64,000 nt of DNA from Hyperoodon ampullatus (lineage: Eukaryota; Chordata; Mammalia; Artiodactyla; Ziphiidae). Where the stretch lies: contig OX457057.1 in NCBI GenBank assembly GCA_949752795.1, positions 156,961,980 through 157,025,979 on the forward strand, given 5' to 3'. Each line of letters starts with the position of its first letter. Within the stretch, counting starts at the first letter, position 1. Positions 36,187 through 47,019 of the stretch are shown here, in pieces. A program made the position numbers and the translations under genes. The notes beneath the pieces are model-generated. The model ran no database searches and was not told the origin of the DNA. It saw only the letters and a program-made list of their open reading frames with translations.

Positions 36187-36422
36187 AGTATAGTGTAGTG
36201 CTTAGAAGCAGGCTCTTGTGTCAAACTATCTGAGTTCATACCCTTATTGGTATATGACCTTTGGCAATTAATTCACCTTTCTGTGCTTTCTGTGCTATAG
36301 TCTCCTCATCTACAAGCTGGAGATGATAATAATACTCACCTCAGAGGTTTTTGTGAGGTTTCAGTGAAATATGTAACATGCTTACAAGAACAATATCTTG
36401 CTATATGTGTTAGCAATTATTA
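36187..36422 (+). mobile_element. MIR SINE, nearly full length
   Basis: Forward MIR: 'tagtatagtgtagtgctt', 'tatgacctttggcaattaa', 'gtctcctcatctacaag' and 'aatactcacctcagagg'. It ends about 460 bases before the NIBAN1 exon. Confidence 0.75.
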
Positions 36423-36885
36423 TCCTTCATTTGTATAAATCAGCCTATTATATCGATGTCCTTTTGACAAAGTTAATATCAGGTCACAGAGAAATTGGAG
36501 TTTTATTTGGGAAACTGGGAGGGGATACCTTGGGTACATGAGGCACTTAGAGGAATAGTGTGCCTTACTGAGGTGTTATAATTGGTGGCATAAAGCCACT
36601 AAGTGCCTGGGTGTCTGAGGGAAATACAAGAGACATAAAGGGGGATAGATTTGCTCTGGTCATAACCAGCATGTCTAGTAACTGATAGAATTAATCAGCT
36701 GGTATAGTGAGCAAGTCATGTGATTTACACCTGCAGATGAATTTGGAATTCAGTACTTGCTTAACTTTTTTGTGTCTCATAATTCTATCCCTTGTAATAT
36801 TCAGGTAATGCTAGATCTCTGAACCATGGAAAAATATAAAATAAAGTGGTTTTGTTTGCTAAATGCCCTTGCCTCTTTCTTTTAG

Positions 36886-37001
36886 ATTATATGAAGCAGA
36901 CGACGTTTGAAGTCCAAGCCTTTTTAGAAGCTGTGCAATTCTTCCGACAGGAGAAGGGACACTATGGCTCGTGGGAAATGATCACTGGGGATGAAGTCCA
37001 G
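36886..37001 (+). CDS. NIBAN1: NIBAN1 exon (probably exon 6), residues about 201-239
   Basis: The exon is 116 bases, preceded by TTTTAG and followed by GTAACA. Its first codon is split: one base comes from the upstream exon, then AT completes Asp. The 39 residues begin DYMKQTTFEVQAFLEA and end GSWEMITGDEVQ. They match the human NIBAN1 (FAM129A) segment directly after the PH-domain region, with only a few conservative changes from my memory of that protein. NIBAN1 is a cytosolic stress-induced protein that modulates translation factor phosphorylation and cell survival. The exon ends in phase 0, which fits the next exon. The NIBAN2 and NIBAN3 paralogues are less likely, because the match to NIBAN1 is almost complete. 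Confidence 0.96.
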
Positions 37002-37309
37002 GTAACAAGGGGCTCAGAATTTTGGATCCTATTTTCCATCTGAGTGGTAGGAGGTCAGGGTCATAATAAACAAGCAAATTTAAAAAGTTGCAAGCATGGA
37101 GGATGTGGTTCCAAAGGCCATTTCTCTCATTGTCTAGAAGTGTTTGGTCAGCCAACTATTGGACACCTCTAAAGACCTCCAGACCAGGTACTAAATAGGG
37201 CAGCCCAAAATACTGCAACTGCAATGGAAGAGCTACTTCCAGTTTCTTTCTGGAAAATGCATATTCTCTCAAATGACCTCGTGCTTCCAGACTAGAAGCA
37301 AATGTGAGC

Positions 37310-37510
37310 AGTGTGGCATAGTGCAAATTGTGTGGTGGGGCTTTAGGTCAGAAGACTTGGGTTAAAGCCTGCCAACCTTATTTAACTTAGTCTCAGGTTA
37401 CTCCTCTGAAAAAAATAGGAATGACAATGTTTGTGTTGCAGGGTTGTGAGAATTAAATGAGATGTTGTTGGAAGAGTATTTGGCCAATAGCTGTCTTTAT
37501 CTGTGGAATG
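37310..37510 (+). mobile_element. MIR SINE
   Basis: Forward MIR: 'gtgtggcatagtgcaaatt', 'agaagacttgggttaaagc' and 'cagggttgtgagaattaaat'. Confidence 0.7.
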
Positions 37511-38049
37511 ATTTATAAATGAAGTAATTAAAGGAAACAAATTTCGAAAGCATTAGATAGTTTTCTATATGTTTCATTTACCTTTTCTGGTACTCTATTC
37601 CCTGTGGTCCAGTATAATTTCCCAAGACCCTGATTAAATGTCAGTCATAGGCTAAGTGTCTTGGTTGGTTTGGTACCAGGCACTTTGTTACAAATCTACA
37701 AGGAGACTGTATTTCATGATATGACCTCATCCTCCATAAGGACACCAATCACATAGCTGATTCAGCCAGGAAGAGGAGGCTGAGTATGGGCATTATTTAA
37801 TTAAAGGCATACAGGGTCCAAGAATGCTATTCTTTAATTTCCCCTCATATCCCAGAATAACAAGTGTGAAATTTGTTATTAGGGAGCAATATTTGGAAGA
37901 CGCCAGATGGTGTCTTGCCTTTGTATGGTCATTAAACATCTAAAGCCAAAAACATTTACTCATGGTAGTGGGCTGTTCTTTACTGTTTTACCATATGACT
38001 CAGAATCTTCTCCTCCTCCTCTCCCCCTTCTTTTTCTTCTTCTTCCTTT

Positions 38050-39245
38050 TTCTTTTTTTTTTTAACATCTTTATTGGAGTATAACTGCTCTACAATGGTG
38101 TGTTAGTTTCTGCTTTATAACAAAGTGAATCAGTTAGACATATACATATATCCCCATATTCCCTCCTTCTTGCATCTCCCTCCCACCCTCCCTATCCCAC
38201 CCCTCTAGGTGGTCACAAAGCACCGAGCTGATCTCCCTGTGCTATGCAGCTGCTTCCCACTAGCTATCTATTTTACGATGGTAGTGTATATATGTCCATG
38301 CCTCTCTCTCACTTCGTCACAGCTTACCCTTCCCCCTCCCCGTGTCCTCAAGTCCATTCTCTAGTAGGTCTGTGTCTTTATTCCCATCTTACCCCTAGGT
38401 TCTTCATGACCTTTTTTTTTTCTTAGATTCCATATATATGTGTTAGCATATGGTATTTATCTTTCTCTTTCTGACTTACTTCACTCTGTATGACAGACTC
38501 TAGGTCCATCCACCTCACTACAAATAACTCAATTCCATTTCTTTTTATGGCTAAGTAATATTCCATTGTATATATGTGCCACATCTTCTTTATCCATTCG
38601 CCTGTCGATGGACACTTAGGTTGCTTCCATGTCCTGGCTGTTGTAAATAGAGCTGCAATGAACATTGTGGTACGTGACTCTTTTTGAATTTTGGTTTCCT
38701 CAGTGTATATGCCCAGTAGTGGGATTGCTGGGTGGTATGGTAGTTCTATTTTTAGTTTTTTAAGGAACCTCCATACTGTTCTCCATAGTGGCTGTATCAG
38801 TTTACATTTCCCACCAGCAGTGCAAGAGGGTTCCCTTTTCTCCACACACTCTCCAGCATTTATTTGTAGATTTTTTGCTTATAGCCATTCTGATCGGTGT
38901 GAGGTGATACCTCATTGTTTTGATTTGCATTTCTCTAATGATTAGTGATGTTGAGCATCCTTTCAAGTGTATGTTGGCGATCTGTATATCTTCTTTGGAG
39001 AAATGTCTATTTAGGTCTTCTTCCCATTTTTGGATTGGGTTGTTTGTTTTTTTTGATACTGAGCTGCAAGAGCTGCTTGTAAATTTTGGAGATTAATCCT
39101 TTGTCAGTTGTTTTGTGTGCAAATATTTTTTCCCATTCTGAGGGTTGTCTTTTGGTCTTGTTTATGGTTTCCTTTGCTGTGCAAAAGCTTTTAAGTTTCA
39201 TTAGGTCCCACTTGTTTATTTTCTTTATTTTTATTTTTATTTTTT
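38050..39245 (-). mobile_element. 5'-truncated L1 (3' UTR plus ORF2 C-terminal part)
   Basis: Reverse L1 starting with a T run and 'catctttattggagtataa'. The reverse frame reads the ORF2 C-terminal blocks ([41 protein letters not shown]) and, near 39170, QPSEWEKIF. The frame is broken between these blocks. It is truncated at the ORF2 block that begins near 39220, about the same place as the copy at 48451. No clear target duplication seen. Confidence 0.92.
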
Positions 39246-39526
39246 TGGTGGATTCTAAACTCATTTATTTCCCATCCTGAGACTTACTCAAGAACTTTAA
39301 TCAATTCTTGGTTTCTGATATTTGGAGGAAGCACATCCATTTATACATCTGAGAGGATTAAGGACTATCCATACTTATGCCAAAAAGAAAAATGAAAGCA
39401 TAGGGGAGGCTGAACCATTTGCCATTGATTGGCCTGTTATATAAACATGAATATTTAATAGATATACCAGTATTAAAATGCCATTGTATGGTACTTTTTA
39501 TGTTCAAATCCTAACTCTGTTCATTT

Positions 39527-39890
39527 TTGTTTCTTTGTTTGTTTGTTTGTTTGTTTTAAACCAAAACCTGGTGTTATAATGTTTCCTTTTAAGACACATT
39601 TTAATTAATTAATTTATTTTTTATTTTTGGCTGTGTTGGGTCTTCGTTTCTGTACGAGGGCTTTCTCTAGTTGCGGCAAGCGGGGGCCACTCTTCATCGC
39701 GGTGTGCAGGCCTCTCACTATCGCGGCCTCTCTTGTTGTGGAGCACAGGCTCCAGACACGCAGGCTCAGTAGTTGTGGCGCACGGGCTTAGTTGCTCCAC
39801 GGCATGTGGGATCTTCCCAGACCAGGGCTTGAACCCATGTCCCCCGCATTGGCAGGCAGATTCTCAACGACTGCGCCACCAGGGAAGCCC
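39527..39890 (-). mobile_element. CHR SINE, long form, with extra 3' sequence inside the TSD
   Basis: The SINE body covers about 39598-39890 in reverse orientation. The target duplication is not next to the body. The matching flanks are actctgttcatttt at 39514-39527 and actctgttcgtttt at 39891-39904 (13 of 14 bases). Between the body and the left duplication lie about 45 bases of non-SINE sequence and then a (TTTG)n run, which is a (CAAA)n tail on the minus strand. This is the structure expected if read-through sequence was carried along and then tailed. Confidence 0.85.
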
Positions 39891-39929
39891 ACTCTGTTCG
39901 TTTTATCAATCTCATGAGATATGTAGAGC

Positions 39930-40004
39930 AGTTATTATTTCCATTTTGTAAATGAGAAAACTGAGGGAAGAATAGAGCGATTAAGTGACTTGCCCAGTTG
40001 TATT
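39930..40004 (-). mobile_element. MIR-like fragment
   Basis: Reverse MIR core: 'ttccattttgtaaatgaga', 'aaactgagggaaga' and 'gtgacttgcccag'. Confidence 0.6.
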
Positions 40005-40135
40005 CATTCAACAATTGTTTATTGAGCTGCTATATTCCAGGCACTATGCTGGGTGCTAGTGAACCAGAGATGGACAAGGCAGCATGGTCCTTGCCTTGTG
40101 GAGCTGATTGTTTTGGTCACATGCTAAGTGGATAA
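40005..40135 (+). repeat. Ancient dispersed repeat (unassigned family), copy 4
   Basis: 'tattgagctgctatattcc', 'aggcactatgctgggtgct' and 'ttgccttgtggagctgat' follow the same order as the other copies. Confidence 0.45.
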
Positions 40136-40739
40136 ATGGCAAAGGAAATGATGGCTTCCGACTTCTGGTCCAGTGAAAGATCAACATCAACCATGGGACT
40201 ATACCAAGTTAAACAGTTATTTAGCTCCTTGAGTTTAGCTAGGGTACTTAATTTTTTCTTTCATTCAAAATCTCACATCAGCTCACATTCCTTCACGATT
40301 GCATTGAAAGCAGGTACTAAGTCCTTTCTGGGAGTTAAGTATTGAGTTTGTTTTCTTTTGTTGACTTTCTGCTCTTTACTTTGGGCTGATAGGTGTGAAT
40401 TGCTGTAAGGTGTAAAAGCATGAAATGACTCATCCCTTGCCATCATGGTGAGGCAAGACATACCTAGAAGCATCCAGAGAACAAGGCAGCCTTAGAAGTG
40501 TGTGTGGGTACATATGTGGGTCTGTTCATATATGGACATCATAAAGCATTAGCACAAAGCAGTCACAGGAAGGTGCTAATTTTGCTGTATAAAAAAATAC
40601 CTTACAGGGGAAAACAAAACAAAACAAAAACCAGAGAAGAAATCAGTAAAATCTGGAGTTATCAAGTGACCCAACATGAAGTTTTGCTCCCCCAGGAATC
40701 TAAGTTTCTTTGGTGAAATCACAGACTCATAAGATGTGA

Positions 40740-40870
40740 GCGCTGGAAGGGCATTTCAGGATAATTTGTCCAGTACCCTCCAGGCGAGAGAAAGAACATT
40801 CAGAGAAGTTGGCCCAAGTCACAAAGCCAGTCTGTGACAGATATGCATTCTGAGCCATGTCAGGTGATCC
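40740..40870 (-). mobile_element. MIR-like fragment
   Basis: Reverse MIR core with 'gttggcccaagtcacaaag' and 'cattctgagccatgtc'. Diverged. Confidence 0.45.
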
Positions 40871-41537
40871 TTTAAGAAGCTGGTAAAAGGAAATAACTTC
40901 CAAGACTTTCCTGTGTGGGGCCTGGTGAGGGTAAGCTTCACTGTAACCGCTTGCACGTGGAGCTGAAGCAGTGTCTGTCCTACGACCCACAGGAAAAAGA
41001 GGTCAGCGCCCCAAAGAAGCTACCAAGTAGTTAAAGAAAAGGGCATAGCATAACTGAGTTTGAGAATATGACATCTTTTGTTTAAAGCACTGAATTTATT
41101 TGCATTTTTTTTCATGTCTGCTAAGAACTTAATCATAACATTGTCCTAACCCCTTCTATCCTAGGGGACTGTATTCAGAAGATTTTCAGCATTGTTACAT
41201 TATTATCTTCATAGTAATGACTCACACAGCAAGTATGGCATGCCCTCATGGTGATGGTTATTTTAGGCAAGTGTCTAGGCAAAGCAAATATCTTAGAATA
41301 ACTTGCCTGACAGACTATTAAGGTGAAAATATTTGTATACCAGTAAAAGCATCAATATATTTTCTACTTAATAAAAAATGTATCAAATGAAGTCATGAGG
41401 GAAAGCATTTTGTAAAATGTAAGTACAAGCTATGTGGTATACTTATTATTTGCCTTTAAATTAACCAGATGGGCCAAGAGAAGAGCTCAAAATTCCCACA
41501 GATCAGGGTGGTTTCAAGACCAGAAGACTATCCACAT

Positions 41538-41750
41538 AAATTTTTTTTTTTTTTTTTTTGCGGTACGCGGGCCTCTCACTGTTGTGGCCTCTCCCGTTCT
41601 GGAGCACAGGCTCCAGATGCGCAGGCTCAGCGGCCATGGCTCACGGGCCCAGCCGCTCCGTGGCATGTGGGATCTTCCCGGAGCGCGGCACGAACCCGTG
41701 TCCCCTGCATTGGCAGGAGGACTCTCAACCACTGCGCCACCAGGGAAGCC
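41538..41750 (-). mobile_element. CHR SINE, perfect TSD
   Basis: Reverse CHR SINE with T run at 41541-41559. The duplication ctatccacat occurs at 41528-41537 and 41751-41760. It is the nearest CHR copy upstream of the exons at 43622-44197, opposite in orientation to the nearest one downstream. Confidence 0.94.
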
Positions 41751-43621
41751 CTATCCACATTTTTTTAGGTCTTGTCCATAGGTTGGCTTTTGTCTAATGA
41801 CCTTGAATGTGACCCTTTTAAATGGATTCTTTCACCCATGGTTGCTGAGTAACACAAAGGGCACAAGGCCAACAGCCTGATCAGACCATGGGGCCAGCCT
41901 CAGGAAGGAGGGCAGTCTCTCTGGGCCTCACACCTTCCTCACAGCTGCAGCATCTGGAAGGTAACATGTGATGTGGCCTTCAGGGAGCAGGCCTGCGTTT
42001 CTTGGTTTCGATCAACTTAATGCCAGGTTTGGTTTCGTACATGTGTGGTGGAATTTTAAAATCTCCCAGTTAAATCCCAGCAATTAAATTTACACACACA
42101 CCCTTTTTTAAAGCACAAGAGATATCTTTAGGTTCCTTATGGTAAAACTCAGTGGATTCTATTCTGAAGAGGGAAGGTTGGGGAAACTCCTTCATTAGTA
42201 TGATTGGTTTTATTAGATTAGCTACTTTCTTTCCGATAGCCCCAGGGCTTTGGACCCTGCTCATGGAGGGCTAACCAAGGTAGGGAAGCTCAGAGCAGAT
42301 CCTGGACAGGTGAGGATCCTCACAAGGTCAGGATGTGGTGGGGCTGACGTTTACAGGAAGAAGAGCTGTTGGGATGAGACAGAGTTGGCCTCTGCCTGCC
42401 CCAGAGCTATTCCCTCATCAACAACCCCCTCCCCCCGCTTTCAACCCACTCCCATCCCCCTCCTTTTTTTTCCAGACATATTTCCTTTCCAATCCCTTAA
42501 GTTATAAAATAGAACCAAATTTCTTGGAACATTGTATGGGAAAGACTAAAAGAAAACTATAAGCCCACCCAAATGGAATGTTCTTTTTCTTTGGACAGTA
42601 TAACATTTTCATCTTTCAAATCCCTTACACGCTCATGCTCAGATTCAAGCCAATCTCTGCAAAAGGATGAATTTGGACAATTATTATGATTCTTGAATTT
42701 AATACTTTTAAACTAAGACAATATTTCCCGTTGATTTGAAGTTCTGGCTTCAGTGTCCTTACTCTCTCAGCTCACTCTCCCCATGCCAACACTTGCATCA
42801 CTCTTGGGCAAATGTGTTCCAAACAAGAATTTACTCCACTGGGCAAGATGAGGTTCATGAATTATTGATTATGTACTTGAACCTGATTTTTGGACTTGCT
42901 GATTTCTATGGAGTTTGCACATGTCAAGTTCTTCTTAAACTCCTCAAAAATGCTGCTTCACCTCAGCATTTTAGGAAAGACTTGGGACAATATTTTTTTA
43001 AAAAACACCCTGAAAACTGTAGACAACCCCCGCCCATATTCTACTCATCCCACCAATGTCCAGTTGTTCCAAAGTATTTGTTATTCCCTTCTTTTTCTAA
43101 ACTTTAAACAAGATGGAGGTGGGATTCAGGGTGCAGTAGGGACAAAGAGCATGCAAGACACTTAGATCCCAAGAAAGCTCCAGGGGAAATGATGGTGTCA
43201 GGGGATACAGACAAGAACTCAAGCCACCCAAACCAAGCCTGACCCCCGTCACAATTTTGCTAAGGATACCCTTATCTATAATTGAAGTTCCCCCTCTTAT
43301 CCTAAATGGGCTAGATTCTTCTAGTTTGACTAGTAGAAGTTTGAATTGAGGAATTTGTCCTTTCCAGTGGGAAAATGTCAACAGGCGTGACTGTTCCTTG
43401 CAGATATTTAAGAACGTTTACCATCTAGGGTTGTCTTCCTAGAGATTTGTGTGGCCTCAGACCCAGAGTTAAACTATTAACCTAACAGATTTCATGTAGC
43501 ACAGGACAATCTTACGTAGCCAGGACGGGGGGTGGCCAGTTATGACACCTTCAGTTAGCCTGATGCTGAGATTTAGGCGTCACCAACTGAACCAGCTCTG
43601 AGGCTCTCTTCCTCTTGACAG

Positions 43622-43726
43622 ATCCTGAGTAACCTGGTGATGGAGGAGCTCATGCCAACCCTTCAGACAGACATCCTGCCTAAAATGAAGGGGAAGAAGA
43701 ACGACAGAAAGAGGGCCTGGCTCGGT
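43622..43726 (+). CDS. NIBAN1: NIBAN1 exon (probably exon 7), residues about 240-274
   Basis: Exon of 105 bases, phase 0 at both ends, with acceptor GACAG and donor GTAAGC. The 35 residues begin ILSNLVMEELMPTLQTD and continue with the lysine-rich KMKGKKNDRKR stretch, ending RAWLG. They follow without a gap from the preceding exon. The basic stretch (residues about 260-271) is well kept relative to the human protein as I remember it. The donor choice after GGT is set by the consensus GTAAGC and by the next exon starting in frame. Confidence 0.96.
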
Positions 43727-44034
43727 GTAAGCGATGATTTTGCTCTGCAGCTGTGCTGCTCAAAGTGAACATTCCTTTCCCTTCTCTTTTTAGGGTTTTT
43801 TTTTTTTTTTTTAATACGTAATTCCTTCCCTGGGTGGAGAACTGCCCAGTCTGCTCAGTCTCACTTACATGAGGACTAATCCAAACAGACTCAAACTTTG
43901 AAAGACAAATGAGAATGTGTGTGCAGTTTTGTTTATGTTGCGATTGTCTGCGATTAACCCACCCGCCTCTACTTGACTCCCTCACGTGCTGACGCACGAC
44001 AGAGCCCCAAGTTATGTGTTGTTCTCTGTTGCAG
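43727..44034 (+). other. NIBAN1: NIBAN1 intron (probably intron 7), short
   Basis: GT-AG intron of 308 bases, the shortest here, phase 0. It contains a T run at about 43797-43812 and no other repeat that I recognise. The acceptor reads TCTGTTGCAG. Confidence 0.95.
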
Positions 44035-44197
44035 CTCCTCGAAGAGGCCTACAACCTGGTTCGGCATCAAGTTTCAGAAGGATTAAGTGCATTGAAGGAG
44101 GAATGCAGGGCTCTGACGAAAGACCTGGAAGGCACCATCCGTTCAGACATGGATCAGATTGTGAACTCAAAGAACTTTTTAATTGGAAAGATCAAAG
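44035..44197 (+). CDS. NIBAN1: NIBAN1 exon (probably exon 8), residues about 275-328
   Basis: Exon of 163 bases with acceptor TTGCAG and donor GTCAGT. It starts in phase 0 and ends one base into a codon. The 54 full residues begin LLEEAYNLVRHQVSEGL and end KNFLIGKIK. They contain the highly conserved SALKEECRALTK and EGTIRSDMDQIVNSK blocks. The region is rich in charged and hydrophobic residues in heptad-like spacing, consistent with the helical core of Niban proteins. The leftover G joins CG of the next exon to give Ala. Confidence 0.96.
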
Positions 44198-44494
44198 GTC
44201 AGTGGAGATAATCCACGCTCCTACAAACTAAATAAGCTGTGTATCTAAGGCTCCATCACATAGTGAGAATTCCTAGTTTCACAGGAGAATTAAACGAGGG
44301 ACTTGGAAGGAGATGATAACACTTGAAATAGGAGCGTGCTGGTGGTGCTCTTAAGGGCCTCCGCCTGGAAACTTCAATGACACAGGGTGGAGGAAGCGTT
44401 GCTGCTTGCCTTGTAGTGGTGCCTGTGTATCCTGATTCTGCACCTCTCCCGATGTAGCGCTTCTCATACCAAATTATAATGGCTCTGCTCCTGC

Positions 44495-44620
44495 CCTCTC
44501 CCTGCTGTAAGCTCTCTAAGAGCAGGGCCATGCTGCTCTGGTTCACTCAGGTATCCCTAGTGCCTAGTACCATGCCTGGTATATGCAGACTCACAGTGAA
44601 TATCTGAATCAGTGAATAAT
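44495..44620 (+). mobile_element. L2 LINE 3' end fragment
   Basis: 'gtaagctctctaagagcagg', 'ccctagtgcctagtacca' and 'tgcctggtatatgcag' follow L2 3' order. Confidence 0.6.
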
Positions 44621-44673
44621 GGGTTTTCCTTTAACAAGAAAAAAACTTTTGGCTTAGAGTCAATAAATCTGGA

Positions 44674-45168
44674 TCCTACAGATCTTCCTCCACTTACGAT
44701 GGGGTTACATGCCAATAAACCCATCTTAAGTTGAAAATGCATTTAATACATCTAACCTACCAAATACCATAGCTTAGCCTAGTTACCTTAAACACGCTCA
44801 GAACACTTATATTAGCCTACAGTTGGGAAAAATCATCTAACACAAAGTCTCTTTTATAATAAAGTGTTGAATAGCTCATTTAATTTATTGAATACTGTAC
44901 CAAAGATGAAAAACAGAAGGTTGTCTGGGTACAGAATGGTTGTCAGTGTATCGGTTGTTTACCCTCGTGTTGCGGTGGCTGACGGGGAACTGCGGCTGCT
45001 GGCACTGCCCAGCATCACGAGAGAGAATCTTACTGCTTATCACTAGCCCCAGAAAAGGTCAAAATTCAAAATTTGAGGTACAGTTTCTGCTGAACGCCTA
45101 TTGCTTTCACACCACTGTAAACTTGAAAAATCGTAAGTCAAACCATCCTAAGTAGGGAACCGTCTATA
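44674..45168 (-). mobile_element. Tigger-type DNA transposon, internally deleted
   Basis: Terminal regions 'ccacttacgatggggttac' at the left and 'gtaagtcaaaccatcctaa' at the right form the inverted ends of a TcMar-Tigger family element. Internal blocks such as 'gcatttaatacatctaacc' and 'ggttgtttaccctcgtg' fit the same consensus. No transposase frame remains. The short open frames inside are by-products. Confidence 0.75.
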
Positions 45169-45177
45169 GTCCCAGCT

Positions 45178-45272
45178 CTAATGTTAGCTGGTCACGTGTG
45201 CTCAGGGAGGTCACTCGACTTCTATGTGCCTCAGTGTCCTCCTCTGAAATCACAAGGGCCCATGAGATTGGG
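45178..45272 (+). mobile_element. MIR SINE fragment
   Basis: Forward MIR core: 'gttagctggtcacgtgtg', 'aggtcactcgacttctat' and 'gcctcagtgtcctcctctg'. Confidence 0.6.
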
Positions 45273-45482
45273 GTCAGCAAACTGTGGCCCTTGGGCCAAA
45301 GCTGGCCTGCCACCTATTTCTGTAAATAGCATTTTATTGGAAGACAGCTGTGCCCACTCATTTATGTACTGGCTGAGGCTGCTTTCATGCTACAAAGGCA
45401 CTGTTGAGTCGTTGGAACTGAGACCTTAGGGGCGGCAAAGCTGAAAATGTTCAGTATCTGGCCCTTGAAAGAAAGAAGTTTG
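45273..45482 (-). mobile_element. hAT-type non-autonomous element (MER, Charlie-like)
   Basis: 'gtcagcaaactgtggccct', 'tttattggaagacagctgtg', 'ctgctttcatgctacaaagg' and 'tatctggcccttgaaagaa' follow the same order as the copy at 17863-18070. Confidence 0.75.
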
Positions 45483-45659
45483 CGTGTTTTCACACAAGAG
45501 AACTTAGATGACCTCTGAGGAATCCGACAGGATAAAATTCTATGGCTCTGCATTCCTGCATCCCCAAAAGCACACCACACTGAACATCATTTCAGAGGGA
45601 AAGCATGCCAGCTCATCTGTGATTGTTTATCAGCAATCTTCTTATATAGTCAGTTTTCA

Positions 45660-45785
45660 AATTATTCACTCGCTCACTCATTCAAAAAATAGTCACTAAG
45701 TGCTTTCTGAGCAAGGCGATGGAGCTTTAGCAGTGAACAGGGAAGACCCAGTTCCTGTGCTCAAGAGACTTAGAACCTAATGGGA
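45660..45785 (+). repeat. Ancient dispersed repeat (unassigned family), copy 5
   Basis: 'cactaagtgctttctgagca', 'agcagtgaacagggaaga' and 'tcaagagacttagaacct' follow the order of the other copies. Diverged. Confidence 0.4.
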
Positions 45786-46243
45786 TTTTCTGCTTGGTGG
45801 ATTATCCTCTGCACTTCAGGCCCTGTTCATACTGCAGCCCAGCTCGCTCCAGGCTCTTCTAACAGGTCCTCCTGAGAGGAGGTTGGAGGAGGCATAACTA
45901 GAGCAAAGGAGTGTGTGTCTGAATCTGTTCTGTTGTTTATCTGTTCAGGTGATGCCTTCTAAAGCCAGATATAAATTAACTTCAGAGTGTTTTCTGTTTC
46001 CTATTATCCAGATCTCTTATTCCTTTATTAGCTCAACAGATCTAGAGTTGACTATATATTGAAATGCTTTATACCGCTTAAAACTGCCAACACCCAGCTC
46101 GTGTCCCCGGATACATTCTGTTTGTCTGGAGCTGAGCTGAGCCTAACAGTGGCCATTCTCATGGCCTGAATTAAACCGGTCTCTCTTTCTCTCTTGCCTA
46201 AATCTCTGTGGCTCCAGTATATTTCACATAAAATGGAAAAATA

Positions 46244-46432
46244 GGGCTTCCCTGGTGGCGCAGTGGTTGAGAGTCCGCCTGCCGATGCAGGGGACACGGG
46301 TTCGTGCCCCGGTCTGGGAAGATCCCACATGCCGCGGAGCGGCTGGGCCCGTGAGCCATGGCCACTGAGCCTGTGCTCCGGAGCCTGTGCTCCGCAAGGG
46401 GAGAGGCCACAACAGTGAGAGGCCCGCCTACC

Positions 46433-46468
<36 letters not shown>
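46244..46468 (+). mobile_element. CHR SINE with 38-base pure A tail, perfect TSD
   Basis: Forward CHR SINE. The duplication aaaatggaaaaata occurs at 46230-46243 and 46469-46482. The A run covers 46435-46472 (38 A, the last few shared with the duplication) with no interruption. Near the end the usual 'gcgcgtccgg' is replaced by 'gtgctccgg', so GAGCCTGTGCTCCG appears twice. The very long uninterrupted tail suggests a recent insertion. Confidence 0.96.
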
Positions 46469-46475
<7 letters not shown>

Positions 46476-47019
46476 AAAAATATACTGCCCTGGACTAGTT
46501 TTTGTTTCCTAAAGGAAGCCTTGAAAGGAAATTGTGATCAGGTCTTTTTAAAACAGAATGTCAGAAACACACTGTAACCAGGCCTCTGGTTCTCTCCCTT
46601 TAAAACAAGAAAGTGCACATCAGGCTGCATTGATAAAGGACTTTGGATTTCAAGAAAACAACTTTGGGAGTATTAAAGTAGCAATCTCTCCATTTCTTCC
46701 CATATGACTCTTGAGAGTGAAGCAACTGGCTTAAGTTCTGCCCCACAAATACTGACTCATTTAATAAGCATTTATTCTGCTCCTGCTGAATACAAGGTCT
46801 ATGAAGAGTCAAAGAAGAAGACATGATTTTACAAGTAGAAGAGGATAAAAAGCATGTCACAGATACTGAAACAGAAGGAAAAATATTACAAATGCCATAA
46901 AAGAGGCAAGAACAGAGAGCACAGCGGTTCCTAAGCAGGAACCATTTCGACTTCAAAAAACCATGTGGGCTCCTCACAATGAGAGCACTGTTTTAGTGTC
47001 AGTTGATGGTAATGCTAAC

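Larger units (their letters stand above)
1..36885 (+). other. NIBAN1: NIBAN1 intron, 3' part (probably intron 5)
   Basis: This stretch lies directly upstream of the first NIBAN1 exon seen here and ends in a normal TTTTAG acceptor. I looked for the preceding exon, which should end in a phase-1 donor after codons for a sequence like RHLNH, and did not see it. The intron therefore probably continues past the left edge. Nearly all recognisable content is interspersed repeats, listed separately. No open frame in it looks like a conserved cellular protein. Confidence 0.75.
37002..43621 (+). other. NIBAN1: NIBAN1 intron (probably intron 6)
   Basis: A GT-AG intron of 6.6 kb in phase 0. It contains a MIR, a 1.2 kb L1, two CHR SINEs, MIR-like and other ancient fragments, a polypyrimidine run near 38000-38055, and about 1.9 kb after 41750 where I recognise no repeat. 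The flanking exons encode directly adjacent residues of the human protein, so no exon is missing here. Confidence 0.93.

Noticed and set aside
36846..37043. Open frame of 65 codons starting upstream of the first exon
   Set aside because: It starts in intron sequence and runs through the donor. Only 36886-37001 of it is the real exon.
31284..39890. Inverted CHR copies flanking the exon at 36886 (31284 forward, 39527 reverse)
   Set aside because: The pair is over 8 kb apart, and a same-strand reverse copy at 35396 sits between, so pairing around this exon is less likely than for the pair at 41538 and 46244.
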